7,288 nucleotides of DNA from Clostridia bacterium (GTDB lineage Bacteria; Bacillota; Clostridia; Oscillospirales; Acutalibacteraceae), in assembly GCA_017631705.1 (NCBI GenBank), contig JAGBSU010000024.1, positions 1-7,288 on the forward strand, read 5' to 3'. Positions 1 to 5,553 of this stretch are shown piece by piece. Numbering within the stretch: position 1 is the first letter of the stretch; each line of letters opens with the position of its first letter. Below the pieces are notes generated by a model. It ran no database searches. It was not told the origin of the DNA and was given only the letters and a program-made list of their open reading frames with translations. A program made the translations under genes and the position numbers.

Positions 1-1380
1 AAAACCGGCGGCTTCCATGGATGCTATCACTACCGCCAACGGAATTTCCATATCTCGCAATAAGGAAAGCATTTCTGCTTCTTCGAGTTGTTTTTCCAAA
101 CAATCGCAAAGCGGTGCTAACACCCGTAACGCTTCGGGTGCTTCCCCGTTTGGCGGTACAATGCCGTATTCCACGGCTAAACGAACCACATCGTACTCCG
201 ATGCCAAGGGGTTAAGCAAATAGGCAGCAAGCACCGCATCCATGTACACACCGGCAAGGGTTACCCCGTGTGCCAAACAATGCGCCGCCAAGGCTTTGGT
301 GTTGGCTGTTTTTTTGGAAATATCGGGATTAGCCAGCAGGGCAATGAATCGTGCGTTATCGGCAGGCACCGAAACTACTGTATCGTTTGCTGTCAGCCAT
401 GCCGTATCACCCTCCATCCACACAGTCAAGAAATCGGCGGAAAGCACCGTATCAATATCCCCTATAACCAAATTCTTCGGCTGTTCGGCTAATGCTGTCA
501 CCGGAGCCTCTACTACCGCGGATAAACCCATTTTTTCCATGAGTTTGAACAGTTCCAGTTTGGTCATCAGCACCGCCAATTCGTGGCTTTGTTGCGGTGC
601 AATCGCATAATGCGATAAATCGGTATCTATCGGTGCCCGGCAACAAATCTCACCCAAACGGCGGCTTAAATACGCACTGTCTTTGCCTTCTTCGAGCTTA
701 CGACGCAGCGTTTCCCGCAGTTCGTCTAAATGTGCATATACACCGTCCACGGTTTCATATTGATGCAACAAATCCAACGCTGTTTTTTCTCCCACACCGG
801 GAACACCGGGAATGTTATCGCTGGAATCACCCATGAGCGCTTTTAAATCAATCAATTGTGTGGGGGTCAGTCCGTATTTTTCAAACACCGCCGGTGGGTC
901 AAACACCACCGTTTCCGGTTTTCCCATACGGGTGGTGGCAAGCAAGACCGTAACATCCTCGTTTACCAGTTGCAACGAATCACGGTCACCGGTCGCCACA
1001 AAGCACGGCACATGCTGACGGCGCGCCTGTGCCGACAGCGTACCCAAAATATCATCGGCCTCGTAGCCGTCCCTTTCCACCACATGACAGCCCATCAAGG
1101 TAAGCAATTCTTTGATAATCGGCAGTTGTTGTGCCAACTCCTCCGGCATACCCTTGCGCCCTGCCTTGTAAGCGGCGTACCATTCATGGCGGAAAGTCGG
1201 CGCTTTACGGTCAAAAGCCACCGCGACGGCATCGGCTTCGGTTTGCTCCGATAACCGAAAATATATATTCAAAAAACCGACTAATGCATTAGTCGGTATG
1301 CCGTCGTGCGTGGTCAGTACCTTAATACCGTAAAACGCCCGATTTAGAATACTGTTACCGTCAATCACCAGCAATCGCAT
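1..1380 (-). CDS. polA: DNA polymerase I, N-terminal part (cut by left window edge)
   Basis: PolA fills gaps and replaces RNA primers during lagging-strand synthesis and excision repair. The gene reads from ATG at 1380 off the left edge: 460 codons with no stop. Residues 1 to about 290 form the 5'-3' exonuclease domain. It has VIDGNS (D7), AFDRKAPTFRH (D57), YEADD (E107, D109, D110), ATGDRDS (D132, D134) and the helix-hairpin-helix GDSSDNIPGVPGVGEKT (184-200). Residues from about 300 to 435 align by position with the 3'-5' exonuclease fold and contain DAVLAAYLLNP (381-391). The proofreading DxE motif is not visible where expected (SADFLTVWMEGD, 314-325), as in Bacillus-type PolA, so proofreading is probably lost. 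DMEIPLAVVIASMEAAGF (443-460) marks the entry to the polymerase domain, which lies outside the window. An AGAGG ribosome site lies 9 nt before the start. The gene follows the aldolase on the same strand after a terminator-like hairpin. Identification is very secure. Confidence 0.97.
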   Translation of the reverse strand, partial: MRLLVIDGNSILNRAFYGIKVLTTHDGIPTNALVGFLNIYFRLSEQTEADAVAVAFDRKAPTFRHEWYAAYKAGRKGMPEELAQQLPIIKELLTLMGCHVVERDGYEADDILGTLSAQARRQHVPCFVATGDRDSLQLVNEDVTVLLATTRMGKPETVVFDPPAVFEKYGLTPTQLIDLKALMGDSSDNIPGVPGVGEKTALDLLHQYETVDGVYAHLDELRETLRRKLEEGKDSAYLSRRLGEICCRAPIDTDLSHYAIAPQQSHELAVLMTKLELFKLMEKMGLSAVVEAPVTALAEQPKNLVIGDIDTVLSADFLTVWMEGDTAWLTANDTVVSVPADNARFIALLANPDISKKTANTKALAAHCLAHGVTLAGVYMDAVLAAYLLNPLASEYDVVRLAVEYGIVPPNGEAPEALRVLAPLCDCLEKQLEEAEMLSLLRDMEIPLAVVIASMEAAGF

Positions 1381-1402
1381 AGCGGTCTGCCTCTCTTTTT
1401 TT

Positions 1403-1434
1403 AAAATAATACCCCGCTTGATGGGCAAGCGGGG
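1403..1434 (-). terminator. Intrinsic terminator-like hairpin between fba and polA
   Basis: A perfect 9-bp GC-rich stem (1412-1420 with 1426-1434, arms CCCCGCTTG/CAAGCGGGG) closes a 5-nt loop. Read on the minus strand, it lies just after the aldolase stop and is followed by a T-rich tract, TATTATTTT (1411-1403). The tract is interrupted by A residues, so termination may be incomplete. The polA start codon is only about 22 nt past the tract, leaving no room for a separate polA promoter in this gap. Partial readthrough from fba, or a polA promoter inside fba, would be needed. Confidence 0.8.
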
Positions 1435-1442
1435 CACGAAAT

Positions 1443-2378
1443 TTACGCTTTGTCGGCACTACCCAACACATTTTGGATTTTGTGTTTCACAACCGCAGTA
1501 ATGCAGTCGCGACCATCTGCTAAATATTGGCGTGGGTCAAAGTGTGTGGGGTTTTCTGCCAAATGACGGCGCACACCGGCGGTAAGCGCCAAACGCAAGT
1601 CGGAATCCACATTGATTTTGCAAACTGCCATAGAAGCGGCTTTGCGCAGCATATCCTCGGGAATGCCGATAGCATTAGCCATTTGACCGCCATTTTCGTT
1701 GACAATCGACACATACTCCGGCATCACCGAAGAAGCACCGTGCAGTACAATTGGGAAACCGGGTAGACGGTCCATTACTTCTTGCAAGATATCGAAACGG
1801 AGTTGCGGCTTTTGACCGGGCTTAAATTTAAATGCACCATGGCTGGTACCAATGGCAATTGCCAACGAATCCACACCGGTACGCGTAACAAAATCTTGCA
1901 CTTGGTCGGGATCGGTGTAATTGGCTTTATCGGCCTCTACGCTGACTTCATCCTCCACACCGGCCAATTGACCGAGTTCACCCTCTACGGTAACACCGCG
2001 TGCATGAGCATATTCCACCACTTTGCGAGTGACTTCAATATTTTCCTCATACGGTAAATGCGAGCCATCAATCATCACCGATGTAAAACCGCCGTCGATG
2101 CAGTCCTTGCACAGTTCAAAGTTGGCACCGTGGTCAAGATGCAACGCAATCGGCAAGCCGGTTTCTTCCGCCGCTGCCTGTACCATGTGAAGCAAATAGC
2201 CGTGGTGAGCATATTTACGTGCCGAACCGGACACTTGCAAAATCACCGGCGAGTTTAATTCCTTGCACGCAGCGACAATTCCGTGGATAATCTCCATGTT
2301 ATTAATATTGAAAGCGCCAATAGCATAGCCGCCTTCATACGCTTTTTTGAACATTTCCTTTGTATTGACGAGGAGCAT
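1443..2378 (-). CDS. fba: Class II fructose-1,6-bisphosphate aldolase
   Basis: This is a 311-residue cytoplasmic, zinc-dependent TIM-barrel aldolase. It cleaves fructose-1,6-bisphosphate to dihydroxyacetone phosphate and glyceraldehyde-3-phosphate in glycolysis and works in reverse in gluconeogenesis. Visible family motifs are HLDHG (80-84: catalytic D82, zinc ligand H83), VEGELG (131-136), GTSHG (177-181, H180), VLHGASS (211-217, H213) and KINVDSD (254-260, N256 in phosphate/substrate binding). Length and motif spacing fit the class II family. Tagatose-bisphosphate aldolase is a close relative that sequence alone cannot fully exclude. The ATG at 2378 is preceded by AGGAGGT (2386-2392) at 7 nt, which fixes the start. 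The stop is TAA. It is the first gene of a minus-strand unit, with its own promoter at 2403-2438 and a hairpin terminator downstream ahead of polA. Confidence 0.97.
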   Translation of the reverse strand: MLLVNTKEMFKKAYEGGYAIGAFNINNMEIIHGIVAACKELNSPVILQVSGSARKYAHHGYLLHMVQAAAEETGLPIALHLDHGANFELCKDCIDGGFTSVMIDGSHLPYEENIEVTRKVVEYAHARGVTVEGELGQLAGVEDEVSVEADKANYTDPDQVQDFVTRTGVDSLAIAIGTSHGAFKFKPGQKPQLRFDILQEVMDRLPGFPIVLHGASSVMPEYVSIVNENGGQMANAIGIPEDMLRKAASMAVCKINVDSDLRLALTAGVRRHLAENPTHFDPRQYLADGRDCITAVVKHKIQNVLGSADKA

Positions 2379-2385
2379 AATAGTG

Positions 2386-2392
2386 ACCTCCT
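2386..2392 (-). promoter_or_regulatory. Strong ribosome binding site of fba
   Basis: On the minus strand this reads AGGAGGT, a near-perfect match to the 16S anti-Shine-Dalgarno sequence, 7 nt before the aldolase ATG. It fits a highly expressed glycolytic gene. Confidence 0.9.
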
Positions 2393-2402
2393 AATAGTTG
2401 TT

Positions 2403-2438
2403 ATTATATAGTATACACCAATTTTTATCATATGAAAA
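2403..2438 (-). promoter_or_regulatory. Sigma-A-type promoter of fba
   Basis: Minus strand: a -35 of TTTTCA (2433-2438), a 17-bp spacer and a -10 of TATACT (2410-2415). A perfect TATAAT also lies 1 bp further on (2403-2408), but its -35 is poorer. Either would give a short leader of roughly 15-30 nt. The site lies in the divergent fba/DUF6062 gap, back to back with the plus-strand promoter at 2477-2505. Confidence 0.65.
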
Positions 2439-2476
2439 GGGGCTTTGTTAAAAAAAGACATGTTTTTGAAAAAAAC

Positions 2477-2505
2477 TTGTTTCATAAACGGTTTTTTGCT
2501 ATACT
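2477..2505 (+). promoter_or_regulatory. Extended -10 promoter of the DUF6062 gene
   Basis: TTGTTT (2477-2482), a 17-bp spacer and TATACT (2500-2505) preceded by TG one base upstream (TGCTATACT), an extended -10. A transcript would begin near 2512. That leaves only about 17 nt before the TTG start at 2529 and would exclude initiation at the upstream TTG at 2445. Confidence 0.6.
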
Positions 2506-2513
2506 GTATAGGA

Positions 2514-2523
2514 AAGGATGTGA
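2514..2523 (+). promoter_or_regulatory. Ribosome binding site that decides the DUF6062 start
   Basis: AAGGATGTGA matches the ideal AAGGAGGTGA at nine of ten bases. The core ends 8 nt before TTG at 2529, which is optimal spacing. A competing reading uses AGGA (2510-2513) with GTG at 2520, which would add three residues. The site also contains an ATG immediately followed by TGA (2518-2523), out of frame with the gene. Confidence 0.65.
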
Positions 2524-2528
2524 GTTTT

Positions 2529-3221
2529 TTGCGTGCCGATATTACCAATATTCCGATTAGCGAGGTCTTTGAGCCAAAAGAGGGATGCCCGATTTGTCGT
2601 ATGCGCAATATGTTGGAAAAACGCATGGCAGAATACATTACCGGTGCCGCCATGATGGAACCGGATGTACGGATAGAAACCAATCGGTTAGGCTTTTGCA
2701 TTGACCATTTTCGCGATATTATGAAACAGCGTAACCGGTTAGGTGTCGCACTCATTTTGGAAAGCCATTTAGCAGAAATCGAACAAGATGTTTTTCAAGG
2801 TGTTCCTATTTTCGGTAAGAGTGGCAAAAAGCAAGCCAAAGATGCCGAGAAACAACAAAAAACTTGTTTTATTTGTCAGCAGGTCGATTGGGCGATGGAA
2901 CGAATGTTAGCTACCGTTTGCCGTTTATGGGAAAACGAGGATGACTTCCGTCAGTTATTTAGCGAACAAGAAGCCTTGTGCCTCCCCCACTTCTCGTTAT
3001 TGGTTCAAACCGCCGAAACCGCTATAAACAAGAAGCATATCGGCGACTTTTCCAAGGCAGCCTCTGCACTTTCCAAGCAGTACATGACCACCCTTCAAGA
3101 AGATATTTCTCACTTTTGCAAAATGTTCGATTATCGCAACAGCGGCGAAGATGCCGATTGGGGAAATTCCCGCGATGCCGTCGAACGTGCGGTGTGGTTT
3201 TTAACCAGTCGTCAACCGTAA
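2529..3221 (+). CDS. DUF6062 family protein with two CxxC...CxxH motifs
   Basis: This is a predicted soluble protein of 230 residues and unknown function. The segment MMEPDVRIETN...LGFC...NRLGVALILESHL is what I recognise as DUF6062, common in Clostridia. Four metal-site-like half motifs are visible: CPIC (20-23), CIDH (57-60), CFIC (113-116) and CLPH (151-154). They form two copies of CxxC-x33/34-CxxH, which suggests two zinc-binding modules. A Lys/Gln-rich linker (about 97-111) separates them. No signal peptide or membrane segment is seen. TTG at 2529 is chosen for its 9/10 Shine-Dalgarno match and promoter position; GTG at 2520 is the alternative. The longer form from 2445 would add a hydrophobic stretch unlike the family. 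It is divergent from fba and ends in TAA. Zinc binding is inferred from the residues only. Confidence 0.85.
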   Translation: MRADITNIPISEVFEPKEGCPICRMRNMLEKRMAEYITGAAMMEPDVRIETNRLGFCIDHFRDIMKQRNRLGVALILESHLAEIEQDVFQGVPIFGKSGKKQAKDAEKQQKTCFICQQVDWAMERMLATVCRLWENEDDFRQLFSEQEALCLPHFSLLVQTAETAINKKHIGDFSKAASALSKQYMTTLQEDISHFCKMFDYRNSGEDADWGNSRDAVERAVWFLTSRQP

Positions 3222-3462
3222 AAAGAATTCAACAATTCGTATGCAAATTTTTTTAAAAATCGGAATATTTTTTATTTTTTCGACGGGTTATGACGCAAAA
3301 AAGGCATGAAATGCAAGGGTTTTTTCACATTTTCAACAGGGTTTTCCACAATCGGTCGAAAAATATTATTTTACAAAGAGTTATATTCCCTTTCCAAACA
3401 CACTTTTTTAGCATAAATTTTCGATAATTTCCCATACTCAAAATCAGAAAAGGAGTGTGTTT
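3222..3462. other. AT-rich intergenic region between the DUF6062 gene and the small membrane protein gene
   Basis: These 241 nt hold no credible gene. A weak hairpin (GAATT/AATTC, 3225-3238) followed by seven T (3248-3254) may end the DUF6062 transcript. A 9-bp inverted repeat, TTTTTCGAC (3276-3284) and GTCGAAAAA (3355-3363), brackets a segment with DnaA-box-like 9-mers. Only weak promoter candidates are visible before the downstream gene, for example TTTCCA (3391-3396), 17 bp, TAAATT. The ribosome site AAAAGGAG (3448-3455) lies 7 nt before ATG 3463. Confidence 0.6.
3321..3350 (+). promoter_or_regulatory. Three adjacent DnaA-box-like 9-mers
   Basis: TTTTTCACA (3321-3329) and TTTTCCACA (3342-3350) both fit the relaxed DnaA consensus TTWTNCACA. 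TTTTCAACA between them (3330-3338) misses by one base. All three face the same way. The background is T-rich, so chance is possible, and none is the tight TTATCCACA box. Function is not shown. Confidence 0.3.
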
Positions 3463-3732
3463 ATGATTAAAGGAATCAGCCGTCAAATTGTGGAAGTAAC
3501 CGACACCAAAAGCCCGTATTTCGAACGCGTGTTTTTGGTAGTGCGGCACCAATGCACCGATTATCCGTCAGCATTGTTAGACAAAGAGGCGCACACCTTG
3601 CTTTCTGCCGAAAACAGCTACAGCGGCCTGAAAAAGGCTCGTCGTTTACACCGCTTCAAGCAAGTTGCTTGGTTAGCATTAGGTATCAGCCTAGGCCTTT
3701 GTTTGTCTCTGTTTTTAACAAAGCTCTCATAA
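3463..3732 (+). CDS. Small protein with one C-terminal membrane segment, unknown function
   Basis: An 89-residue protein that I cannot assign to a named family. The N-terminal half (MIKGISRQIVEVTDTKSPYF, 1-20, then ERVFLVVR) reads like a compact alpha/beta domain. Its start resembles small uncharacterised Clostridia proteins I have seen, but I cannot verify that. Residues 57-66 are strongly basic (KKARRLHRFK). A hydrophobic helix follows at about 68-86, with only three residues after it, so the protein is probably tail-anchored with its N-terminus in the cytoplasm by the positive-inside rule. ATG 3463 has AAAAGGAG at 7 nt; an in-frame GTG at 3457 would sit too close to it. The TAA stop lies in the A tract of the bidirectional terminator. 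It appears monocistronic. The strong ribosome site, clean terminator and intact frame support a real gene. Confidence 0.78.
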   Translation: MIKGISRQIVEVTDTKSPYFERVFLVVRHQCTDYPSALLDKEAHTLLSAENSYSGLKKARRLHRFKQVAWLALGISLGLCLSLFLTKLS

Positions 3733-3778
3733 AAAAAGCAGCTGTAAAAAACACGATGTTTTTTACAGCTGTTTTTTT
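3731..3778. terminator. Bidirectional intrinsic terminator shared by convergent genes
   Basis: A perfect 15-bp stem (3739-3753 with 3757-3771, arms beginning CAGCTGTAAAAAACA) with a CGA triloop is flanked by seven A (3731-3737) and seven T (3772-3778). It gives a hairpin plus U-tract on both strands. The plus-strand small gene stops at 3730-3732 and minus-strand degV at 3777-3779, so both stop codons are built into the tracts. Confidence 0.95.
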
Positions 3779-4634
3779 ACTTGGTCATAAACAATACACC
3801 GAGCGTGTTCGGACCGCAATGAGCCGAAATGGTACAACCGGCACGTGTGATGAAAATCTCATCAAACAGATTATACGATTCCACCGCTTCTTTTACCAAA
3901 TTTAGGCGTTCTTCAGAAATGCCCGAATGAGTGATAAACACACGGTTGCGGCGAATATCCGTCCGCCCCTCCAGTTTATCCTGTACGTATTGCTGTAACG
4001 ATTTTTCCAGCGAACCACGGTATTTTTTACCAACATCCATTTTACCGCAAGCAGCGGTATCCACTTCAATGCAAGGTTTTAACTGTAACAAGTTGGCACC
4101 CAACATCGCCAGTGCCGAACAGCGTCCGCCTTTGTGCAAAAATTCCAAGGTATCAACCACAAAACTGGCATGGCTTTTCGATACCAACGCTTGCACTTCT
4201 TCGGCCACTTGCGCTGCAGGCATACCTGCAGCGATACGGTCAGCCGCTTCCAATACCAACAAACCGCTACCGGTAGATAAGTTGCAACTATCCACCACGT
4301 AAACACCGTCACACTCCGCAGCCGCCATACGGCAGTTGGTGTGCGAAACCGAAAGTGCCGAACCCAAACTGATATAGACAATTTCATAACCGTCATCCAG
4401 ATACGGTTTAAAGAACTCCATATACTCCGCCGCATTAGCTGCTGCGGTTTTCGGAAGTACCTTCTTTTGAGCATACACGGCGTAAATATCGTCTGGCATC
4501 ATGTTAACACCGTCGTCATATACCTTATCTTCCAATACCACGTGAAGTGGACAAGTCACCACGTGAAACCGTTCTTTCAGTTGGGGGCTTAAATCACACG
4601 TGCTGTCCGCACATAACATAACAGGCTTACTCAA
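3777..4634 (-). CDS. DegV family protein (FakB-like fatty-acid binding)
   Basis: A 285-residue cytoplasmic protein of the DegV fold. Family members bind a fatty acid between two domains, and the FakB members present it to the kinase FakA for phosphorylation and entry into phospholipid synthesis. Visible landmarks are ADSTCDL (9-15), a KTAAANAAEY segment where the family has its KTSqPs-like loop, SLGSALSVSHTN, VVDTLEFLHKGGRCS followed by LLQLKPCIEVD (hinge region), and a C-terminal SAHCGPNTLGVLF. The start is TTG at 4634, 6 nt after AGGAGGA (4641-4647). An upstream ATG at 4700 would add 22 residues across the ribosome site and a promoter, and is rejected. The endonuclease gene lies upstream on the same strand with no terminator between, but two promoters precede degV. 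No FakA kinase is in the window, so the FakB role is inferred from the family. Confidence 0.93.
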   Translation of the reverse strand: MSKPVMLCADSTCDLSPQLKERFHVVTCPLHVVLEDKVYDDGVNMMPDDIYAVYAQKKVLPKTAAANAAEYMEFFKPYLDDGYEIVYISLGSALSVSHTNCRMAAAECDGVYVVDSCNLSTGSGLLVLEAADRIAAGMPAAQVAEEVQALVSKSHASFVVDTLEFLHKGGRCSALAMLGANLLQLKPCIEVDTAACGKMDVGKKYRGSLEKSLQQYVQDKLEGRTDIRRNRVFITHSGISEERLNLVKEAVESYNLFDEIFITRAGCTISAHCGPNTLGVLFMTK

Positions 4635-4640
4635 AACAAT

Positions 4641-4647
4641 TCCTCCT
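4641..4647 (-). promoter_or_regulatory. Ribosome binding site fixing the TTG start of degV
   Basis: Minus strand AGGAGGA lies 6 nt before TTG at 4634. No ATG lies at a suitable distance, so TTG is the best start and the protein begins MSKPVMLCADST. Confidence 0.85.
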
Positions 4648-4671
4648 ATTTTGTCAGCAGAACTTAATGGT

Positions 4672-4700
4672 ATCGTACCACATTTTCTTCCAAAATTCAA
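4672..4700 (-). promoter_or_regulatory. Proximal promoter P2 of degV
   Basis: Minus strand TTGAAT (4695-4700), a 17-bp spacer and TACGAT (4672-4677) preceded by TGG (extended -10). The expected leader is about 30 nt. The -10 sits in a short inverted repeat, TGGTA-TCG-TACCA (4668-4680). Confidence 0.65.
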
Positions 4701-4756
4701 GTTTTTCTACTAAAGAATACATCCGTTCGGTATACTACGCAACACGACTGCTGCTA

Positions 4757-4785
4757 ATTATAGCAAATTATTTTAATTTCGTCAA
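4757..4785 (-). promoter_or_regulatory. Distal promoter P1 of degV
   Basis: Minus strand TTGACG (4780-4785), a 17-bp spacer and TATAAT (4757-4762) preceded by TGC. This is the best sigma-A match in the window. The -35 begins one base after the endonuclease stop codon (4787-4789). The leader to degV would be about 115 nt. The -10 overlaps an inverted repeat, TGCTA-ATTA-TAGCA (4752-4765). Confidence 0.75.
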
Positions 4786-4786
4786 A

Positions 4787-5482
4787 TTAGGATGAAACCA
4801 ACCAACTTTTTCCAGTAGCATAGTCGATTTCTACGCCCGGCTGACTATTATACGCATACACGTTAAAACAAACACCCGCACCGTTATCTTCCACTGACTT
4901 TGCCTCCATTTGCACACCGCTTGCAATTAAATTATCCCCTTCAAACCACGGTGTCACACGATAGATAACATGATTTTCGGTTTCTTTAACATACTCGGCA
5001 ATTTGATTTTCAAAAGGTAGCATCCCCTCAATATTGAGGAACCGCGTACCAGTAATCAAATTGTTGACATTTGAATTTTCACCTGTCAACTGATATCCGA
5101 TAAGGTGACAGCGATTATATAAGTATTGCCCATCAACACAATCGTATCTTACCGTATGCCAACCGGACGGTTTGATTTGACCGATACTCCCTCTCTCCTC
5201 GGTTGGCATGATATCCACACCGACGCACGCCATCGTGACCCCACAGCGTCCCAACGCATCCAGCGGTGTATATCGTTCATAGGAGGTTGTCACCATATCC
5301 GCTTGTGTAAAATTCGGTTGATTACCATCCACTTGCACGTATGCCGTTTTACCGTCAAAGGGCGAAATATTGTCCAAAGAAATCGCCGGTAACGGCTTTA
5401 AGGACTGCACGTACCACGAAACAATCAACACCACCGCCGCAATAACCACGGCATATATCTTCCGCTTTTGTTTTTGTTTCAC
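4787..5482 (-). CDS. Membrane-anchored DNA/RNA non-specific endonuclease
   Basis: A beta-beta-alpha metal (His-Me) nuclease of the DNA/RNA non-specific endonuclease family (EndA/streptodornase-like), expected to cut DNA and perhaps RNA outside the cell membrane. Numbering from ATG 5488, residues 5-10 are basic and 11-28 form one hydrophobic helix, a signal anchor or uncleaved signal, with the catalytic domain outside. The active-site segment is LYNRCHLIGYQLTGEN (123-138), with H128 as general base where classical members have DRGH. It is followed by VNNLITGTRFLN (141-152, metal-ligand Asn), GMLPFEN (155-161) and HVIYRVTPWFEGDNLIASGV. GTG at 5482 (231 residues) is preferred because AGGGG (5490-5494) is 7 nt upstream. 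ATG at 5488 would sit one base from that site and adds two residues. The stop is TAA with no clear terminator, so readthrough into degV is possible. Nutritional scavenging or DNA uptake are possible roles, not shown here. Confidence 0.9.
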   Translation of the reverse strand: MKQKQKRKIYAVVIAAVVLIVSWYVQSLKPLPAISLDNISPFDGKTAYVQVDGNQPNFTQADMVTTSYERYTPLDALGRCGVTMACVGVDIMPTEERGSIGQIKPSGWHTVRYDCVDGQYLYNRCHLIGYQLTGENSNVNNLITGTRFLNIEGMLPFENQIAEYVKETENHVIYRVTPWFEGDNLIASGVQMEAKSVEDNGAGVCFNVYAYNSQPGVEIDYATGKSWLVSS

Positions 5483-5517
5483 ACCCATACCCCTATTACT
5501 TTTCTGTTATCTACCAT

Positions 5518-5549
5518 ATAATATAACAATTTTCGCAAAAATACAACAA
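5518..5549 (-). promoter_or_regulatory. Probable promoter of the endonuclease gene
   Basis: Minus strand TTGTTG (5544-5549), an 18-bp spacer and TATATT (5520-5525). An overlapping alternative is TTGTAT, 17 bp, TATTAT (5518-5523). The -35 matches are modest. Position and leader length (about 30 nt) fit the gene. Confidence 0.45.
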
Positions 5550-5553
5550 CAAT

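Noticed and set aside
2445..2528. Upstream TTG start for the DUF6062 gene, adding a hydrophobic N-terminus
   Set aside because: The predicted promoter lies downstream of this codon, the extra residues do not fit the family, and a much better ribosome site precedes 2529.
2255..2755. 166-codon minus-strand frame opposite the start of fba and the DUF6062 gene
   Set aside because: It overlaps two recognised genes and their promoters, its composition is poor in protein-like motifs, and it has no ribosome site. It is an antisense shadow.
3325..3552. 75-codon minus-strand frame across the 3222-3462 gap
   Set aside because: It runs antisense into the small membrane protein gene, has no ribosome site, and its low-complexity Lys/Phe content reflects AT-rich intergenic DNA.
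3552..3905. 117-codon plus-strand frame crossing the bidirectional terminator
   Set aside because: It reads through a perfect terminator hairpin, and overlaps the small gene out of frame and degV antisense.
4079..4474. 131-codon minus-strand frame within degV
   Set aside because: It is an out-of-frame shadow of degV with no family motifs, while the overlapping frame has all DegV landmarks.
4538..4568. Repeated CCACGTGAA pair within degV
   Set aside because: It encodes two HVV tripeptides in the protein and is explained by coding.
4635..4700. ATG at 4700 as the degV start
   Set aside because: It lies on the -35 of promoter P2 and would translate through the AGGAGGA ribosome site. The DegV family starts close to the DSTCDL motif.
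4752..4765. TGCTA-ATTA-TAGCA as a terminator for the endonuclease gene
   Set aside because: It is only 5 bp, AT-rich and has no following T tract. It coincides with a near-consensus promoter -10.
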